Assembly (NCBI GenBank): GCA_002342785.1
Contig: DDQV01000166.1
Coordinates: 1 to 10,029 of the forward strand
Direction of reading: 5' to 3'
Source of the DNA: Fusobacteriaceae bacterium UBA2433
Lineage (GTDB): Bacteria; Fusobacteriota; Fusobacteriia; Fusobacteriales; Fusobacteriaceae
DNA length: 10,029 nt
The notes under the pieces are model-generated. The model searched no databases and had not been told where the DNA came from. It saw only the letters and a program-made list of their open reading frames with translations. Within the stretch, counting starts at the first letter, position 1. The number at the start of each line of letters is the position of its first letter. Of this stretch, positions 6,271-10,029 are shown piece by piece. The translations under genes were made by a program, and so were the position numbers.

Positions 6271-7665
6271 ATGAATATATTAGGAATAAATTTAACGGAA
6301 AAGATAAAAGATTCTCTTTTAGAAAATTTAGATGGTGATTTTTTATTTGAAAATAGTTATGCTAATTTAGGAGACTATATAGAACATACTAAATATAATC
6401 TTATTGTTATGGATATAGATGGTTTAGAAGAACTAGATGAAACTAAAACAGTAATAAAAGAAATATATGAAAATCAGAGTAAAGCTATAATTATAACATT
6501 AGGTGAAAGAGCAACTTTAGATTTGATAGCTTGGGTAATTCAACTTGGTGTATATGATTATCTTCTTAAACCAATTGAAGAGGAAGAGATCATAAAAATA
6601 GTAGAAAAAGCATTGAAAGATCAAAAATTAAAAGCCGAAAAATTAAAGAAAAAAGAAACTCCCAGGGGAACAGTAATTGGTAATAGTTTAAAAATGGTAG
6701 AAGTATATAAAAAAATTGGTAAGGTAGCTACAAATAAAATTCCTGTGCTTATAAGTGGAGAAAAGGGAAATGGAAAAAAAGCAGTAGCAAAATCTATTCA
6801 TAGATTCGGCTGTTTAAAGGAAAAACCATTTGTTAGTGTAAACTGTACAGCATATCAAAAAGAATTTTTAGATAGAAAATTATTTGGATATGAAAAGGGA
6901 AATATATTTGAATCACAGGTAGAACAAATTGGTATATTAGAAAAAGGATATGGAGGATCGATCCATTTAGGAAATATAGAATCATTAGATCTAACTCTCC
7001 AAGCAAAATTATTAGGAGTACTTCAAGAGGGTGCTTTTTTTAGAGTAGGTGGATCTAAGCTTATTAAAACTGATATTAGAATTATAGCTACTACTAGTGT
7101 AAACTTAGAGGAATTGATAATGAATGGAAATTTTATCGAGGAACTATATCATAGATTGAGGATATTAGAGATAGAGATACCACCACTGAGAGAGAGAAAA
7201 GACGATATACCACTTATGATTCATCATTTTATTAAGAGATTTAATGAGGAATTTTCTAAAACAGTTAAGGGAGTATCTACTCCAGCCATGAAAAAAATAA
7301 TGAGATATGATTGGCCAGGAAATGTAAGGGAATTAAAATCAGCAGTAAAATCAGCAATGGTATTATCTAGAGGTAAAAGTATTTTAGTAGAAGATCTTCC
7401 ATCAAATATTATTGGAAATAAAGTTGCTAAAAGAAGAGGAGATATTCAAGATTGGATATTATCTGATTGGATAGAGGGAGAGATCCAAATGTTACAGGGA
7501 TCTAATCAAAAAGATTACTATGGAAATATAGTATCTAGAGTTGAAAGAGAATTAATCAGACAAGTATTAGAAGTAGCAAATGGAAAAAAAGTAGAAGCCG
7601 CAGAAACATTAGGAATTACTAGAAATACATTACGAACAAAGATGAATAACTATAATTTAGATTAG
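6271..7665 (+). CDS. Degenerate NtrC-type response regulator (receiver, AAA+, Fis HTH)
   Basis: This 464-residue protein has NtrC layout: receiver (1-115), sigma-54-interaction AAA+ domain (about 132-375) and C-terminal Fis-type helix-turn-helix (423-462). Key motifs are changed. The receiver keeps D48, T76 and K100-P101, but its first strand (MNILGINL) lacks the acidic pair that binds magnesium. The Walker A loop is GEKGNGKK (163-170), with lysine K169 kept. The GAFTGA loop that contacts sigma-54 reads GNIFES (210-215). The Walker B acidic pair is replaced: IHLGNI (231-236) where LFLDEI is usual. The first of two arginine-finger positions is lost (FIEELYHRL; R295 kept). IIATTSVNLEEL, PPLRERKDDIP, WPGNVRELK and the HTH (AAETLGITRNTLRTKM) look normal. 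It probably binds DNA but cannot act as a normal ATP-driven sigma-54 activator. There is no gap after tonB and the ribosome site is weak, which suggests translational coupling. Confidence 0.85.
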   Translation: MNILGINLTEKIKDSLLENLDGDFLFENSYANLGDYIEHTKYNLIVMDIDGLEELDETKTVIKEIYENQSKAIIITLGERATLDLIAWVIQLGVYDYLLKPIEEEEIIKIVEKALKDQKLKAEKLKKKETPRGTVIGNSLKMVEVYKKIGKVATNKIPVLISGEKGNGKKAVAKSIHRFGCLKEKPFVSVNCTAYQKEFLDRKLFGYEKGNIFESQVEQIGILEKGYGGSIHLGNIESLDLTLQAKLLGVLQEGAFFRVGGSKLIKTDIRIIATTSVNLEELIMNGNFIEELYHRLRILEIEIPPLRERKDDIPLMIHHFIKRFNEEFSKTVKGVSTPAMKKIMRYDWPGNVRELKSAVKSAMVLSRGKSILVEDLPSNIIGNKVAKRRGDIQDWILSDWIEGEIQMLQGSNQKDYYGNIVSRVERELIRQVLEVANGKKVEAAETLGITRNTLRTKMNNYNLD

Positions 7666-7681
7666 AGTTTGAGGAGAAAAG

Positions 7682-9175
7682 ATGCATATAACACTTTATA
7701 GAAAGTATAGACCTAGTACCTTTGAAGAGGTAGCTGGAGAAACCGATATAATAAAAACTATAAAAAATTCTTTAAAGGGAAATAAGATGGCCCATGCATA
7801 TTTATTTACAGGACCAAGAGGAGTTGGAAAAACAACTACTGCAAGGCTGATAGCTAAGGGGTTAAATTGTATAGAAAATGGTGTAACAGACACACCTTGT
7901 AATAGATGTGAAAATTGTATAGATATCAGCAAGAATAAATTTATAGATCTAATAGAAATCGATGCTGCATCTAATCGTGGAATAGATGAGATTAGATCAT
8001 TAAAAGATAAGATAAATTATCAACCTTCAAAGGGAAGAAAAAAAGTATATATAATAGATGAGGTTCATATGTTAACAAAGGAAGCTTTTAATGCTCTCTT
8101 AAAAACATTAGAGGAACCACCATCTCATGTTATATTTATTTTAGCAACTACTGAACCAGATAAAATATTAGAAACTATTATTTCAAGGTGTCAGAGATAT
8201 GATTTCAAACCTATTAATTTAAAGGAATCTGTAGCCCATCTTCTTATGATAGCTAAATCTGAAGGTATAGAAGTAGACGATTCTAGTTTGAGACTTATCT
8301 ATGAAAAATCTGGTGGAAGTATGAGAGACGCTATCTCTATATTTGAGAAAGTAATATCTTCATGCTATGATGAAGATATTACTTTGGAAAAAACAGAAAA
8401 AATATTAGGAGTTATTCCAGAAAAAAAATTATCAGAATTTTTAGAGATAGTATCCAAAAATAATGTAGTCAGTGGAATTACTTTTTTAGATAATTTATGG
8501 AATGATTCTATAAATGTAGAGGAATTTTTAAAAAGTTTTGCTTATTATCTAAAAGAACTAATAATTAAAAAAAAATCACCATTTAATATAACAAAATCCA
8601 TAGCTATAATAGAAGATATATTTGAAGTAATGGGTAAATTTAGATATGAAGAGGACAAGAGGATCTTAGGTTATGTAATATTGCATAAAATAACTGAATT
8701 TGAAGAAGATATAAAGGTAACTTATGAACAGCCAATAAAAGAAAAAATAGTTGAGAAAATAATCTATGTAGAAAAAGAATCTTCCGAGGAAATATCTGAA
8801 AAACTAAAAGAAGTTTCTAAAGTTAAAGAGAAGATAGTAGATATAACTATAGAGGATGTTAGGGCAAATTGGAATGATATAGTGAATGAAGCTAAAAAAA
8901 GAAAGATGCCATTGATATCATTTTTATCTACTGCAACTCCTACTAAGATAGAAGACAAGATCCTTCATATTGGATTTTATGCTGAAAATAGATTCCATAA
9001 AGAGAGTATGGAAAAACCATATTATAACGACATATTCTTAGGAGTGCTCAAAGATAAGTTTAAAGGGAAAGTAATAGTAAAATATGATCTTTTAAATGAA
9101 AAAAATAAAATAGTAGAAGATAAGACTGATTTTGTTGAAAGAGTGGTTGATTTTTTCGATGGAGAACTTATCTAA
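7682..9175 (+). CDS. dnaX: DNA polymerase III subunit gamma/tau (clamp loader)
   Basis: DnaX is the ATPase of the clamp loader that places the beta clamp on DNA. The 497-residue product starts with the typical LYRKYRPSTFEEVAGE. It then shows Walker A GPRGVGKTT (44-52), four zinc-binding cysteines (C63, C73, C76, C79), Walker B IIDEVHM (124-130), the LLKTLEEPP block, the SRC arginine-finger motif (168-170) and sensor II GGSMRDAIS (211-219). The collar domain III follows to about 345, then a Lys/Glu-rich linker (345-388) and a C-terminal domain with WNDI, ISFLSTATP and LHIGFYAENRFHKE, as in tau-like C termini of Gram-positive-type DnaX. GAGGAGA (7671-7677) precedes the ATG, 16 bases after the regulator gene. 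A run of nine A (8567-8575) falls inside domain III. Its place at the end of a TonB operon is odd. Confidence 0.95.
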   Translation: MHITLYRKYRPSTFEEVAGETDIIKTIKNSLKGNKMAHAYLFTGPRGVGKTTTARLIAKGLNCIENGVTDTPCNRCENCIDISKNKFIDLIEIDAASNRGIDEIRSLKDKINYQPSKGRKKVYIIDEVHMLTKEAFNALLKTLEEPPSHVIFILATTEPDKILETIISRCQRYDFKPINLKESVAHLLMIAKSEGIEVDDSSLRLIYEKSGGSMRDAISIFEKVISSCYDEDITLEKTEKILGVIPEKKLSEFLEIVSKNNVVSGITFLDNLWNDSINVEEFLKSFAYYLKELIIKKKSPFNITKSIAIIEDIFEVMGKFRYEEDKRILGYVILHKITEFEEDIKVTYEQPIKEKIVEKIIYVEKESSEEISEKLKEVSKVKEKIVDITIEDVRANWNDIVNEAKKRKMPLISFLSTATPTKIEDKILHIGFYAENRFHKESMEKPYYNDIFLGVLKDKFKGKVIVKYDLLNEKNKIVEDKTDFVERVVDFFDGELI

Positions 9176-9178
9176 CTC

Positions 9179-9207
9179 TTAACTAATTATGGTAATTATG
9201 ATAAAAT
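9179..9207 (+). promoter_or_regulatory. Possible promoter of the last membrane-protein gene
   Basis: TTAACT (9179-9184) and TAAAAT (9202-9207) are 17 bases apart, and TG at 9199-9200 would make an extended -10. The -35 is a four-of-six match and the region is AT-rich, so this is tentative. No terminator is seen after dnaX, so readthrough could also supply this gene. Confidence 0.4.
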
Positions 9208-9245
9208 AAAGACCATGTAGGTAAGTTAAAAAGGAGGCATAAATT

Positions 9246-10029
9246 ATGATTAAAATAACTTTAAATATTATCTTATTATTTTTAGCATCATCGATGCTAC
9301 CATTAGGATCATTTATTTTACCAATATATAAGATAAAAAAAATGCCGACGTTAAATTCTAAAAATAGACTCTTGGCAAATTTAATTTCTGGAGGTGTGAT
9401 ATATTTTATAGATAATAAATTATTTTTTGTTTATATAGGTTTTTTTCTATTATTAGAGGGACTTTATTATTTATTTGAAAAAACTTCTATAGAAATATTT
9501 GATAGAATTTTTATTTCAACTGCAATAACTACAGCAGTAGGATATCTATTAATGAGAACGTTTATTGGAACGCCAAATGATTTAATAGTAATTTTAGAGG
9601 GAATATACAAAGAATATTTATCATTAGATCAAGTTACAGTAACTACAATGATAAGTTATATAAAAAAACATCTATTGTCTATTATGTTTACTTATTCATT
9701 AGTAATAAATTATTTCACATATTTTATATTAAAAGGAAAAGAGTATAGAAAGTGGAATATTTCATATTTGTGGGTATTGGTATATATAATTACATTTTTT
9801 ATAGATAAAACTTTAAAAATAGATAATTTTTATGTTAAAAATTTATATTCAATAACTACTTTGATCTATATTATTTATGGAATTAAAGTGTTATACACTT
9901 TGTTTAGAAAAAAAATAAAATGGAAAGTTTATGGGAAGGGACTAGCAATAATAACTGCTTGTTTATTTCCAATAGTAATTTTTATTTTAGGTGCAATGAA
10001 CAGTTTTGGAATAATAAAAATAAATAAAA
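9246..10029 (+). CDS. Multi-pass membrane protein, DUF2232/YybS-like (3' end outside window)
   Basis: An open frame of 261 codons runs from an ATG behind a strong AAGGAGG site (9231-9237) off the end of the window with no stop. The product is very hydrophobic, rich in Ile, Leu, Phe and Tyr, with about seven membrane segments (roughly 5-27, 58-78, 87-105, 143-163, 172-186, 198-218 and 232-256) separated by short basic loops. The start MIKITLNIILLF, the PLGSFILPIY segment and the late part with paired helices resemble the DUF2232 (YybS-like) family, which in Firmicutes often lies near the cyclic-di-AMP phosphodiesterase gene gdpP; I cannot confirm the family by eye. It would be an inner-membrane protein of unknown function. 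About 70 bases separate it from dnaX, a bigger gap than any in the operon upstream. Confidence 0.7.
   Translation, partial: MIKITLNIILLFLASSMLPLGSFILPIYKIKKMPTLNSKNRLLANLISGGVIYFIDNKLFFVYIGFFLLLEGLYYLFEKTSIEIFDRIFISTAITTAVGYLLMRTFIGTPNDLIVILEGIYKEYLSLDQVTVTTMISYIKKHLLSIMFTYSLVINYFTYFILKGKEYRKWNISYLWVLVYIITFFIDKTLKIDNFYVKNLYSITTLIYIIYGIKVLYTLFRKKIKWKVYGKGLAIITACLFPIVIFILGAMNSFGIIKINK

Noticed and set aside
8892..8901. A-rich heptamer in dnaX as an E. coli-type programmed -1 frameshift site
   Set aside because: The codons are AAA AAA AGA, so the A AAA AAG slippery phase of E. coli dnaX is not present, and I see no clear stem-loop just downstream.
7696..8958. Two open frames on the - strand opposite dnaX (7696-7932 and 8764-8958)
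   Set aside because: They mirror conserved dnaX coding sequence (Walker A region and charged linker) and have no independent support.

Overview
The window is very AT-rich and every gene lies on the + strand. It pairs a Gram-negative energised envelope system (ExbB, ExbD, TonB) with families more familiar from Firmicutes (a DUF116 protein and a DUF2232/YybS-like membrane protein). That mixture, the strong Shine-Dalgarno sites and the A/T-rich codon use suggest a member of the Fusobacteriota (Fusobacterium, Cetobacterium, Ilyobacter or a relative). This is an inference; no marker gene for taxonomy is present.

Layout. Bases 1-258 are the C-terminal end of the DNA polymerase III beta clamp gene (dnaN), closed by a strong intrinsic terminator (271-302). 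The last bases of its T-tract are also the first bases of a near-consensus promoter (301-329). This promoter appears to drive a long co-directional operon: a DUF116 protein (412-942), a 957-residue exported TPR protein (952-3825), a 118-residue exported or membrane protein (3859-4215), exbB (4246-4860), exbD (4871-5311), tonB (5323-6270), a response-regulator/AAA+/Fis-HTH protein (6271-7665) and dnaX (7682-9175). Gaps inside the operon are 0 to 33 bases and no internal terminator is visible. A last, truncated multi-pass membrane protein (9246 to the window end) may be read through from dnaX or use its own weaker promoter (9179-9207).

How the genes fit together. ExbB and ExbD form the proton channel that drives TonB across the periplasm. 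The giant TPR protein and the small signal-peptide/C-terminal-helix protein sit directly upstream in the same operon and are the best candidates for dedicated periplasmic partners. No TonB-dependent receptor is in the window, so the system may serve envelope maintenance (Tol-Pal-like) as well as, or instead of, nutrient uptake.

The most unusual gene is the regulator after tonB. It has the architecture of a sigma-54 activator, but it has lost the GAFTGA loop, the Walker B acidic pair, one arginine-finger position and the acidic pocket of its receiver domain, while keeping an intact Fis-type HTH. It is probably a repurposed DNA-binding regulator that does not activate sigma-54. The clamp (dnaN) and clamp-loader (dnaX) genes bracket the envelope operon.
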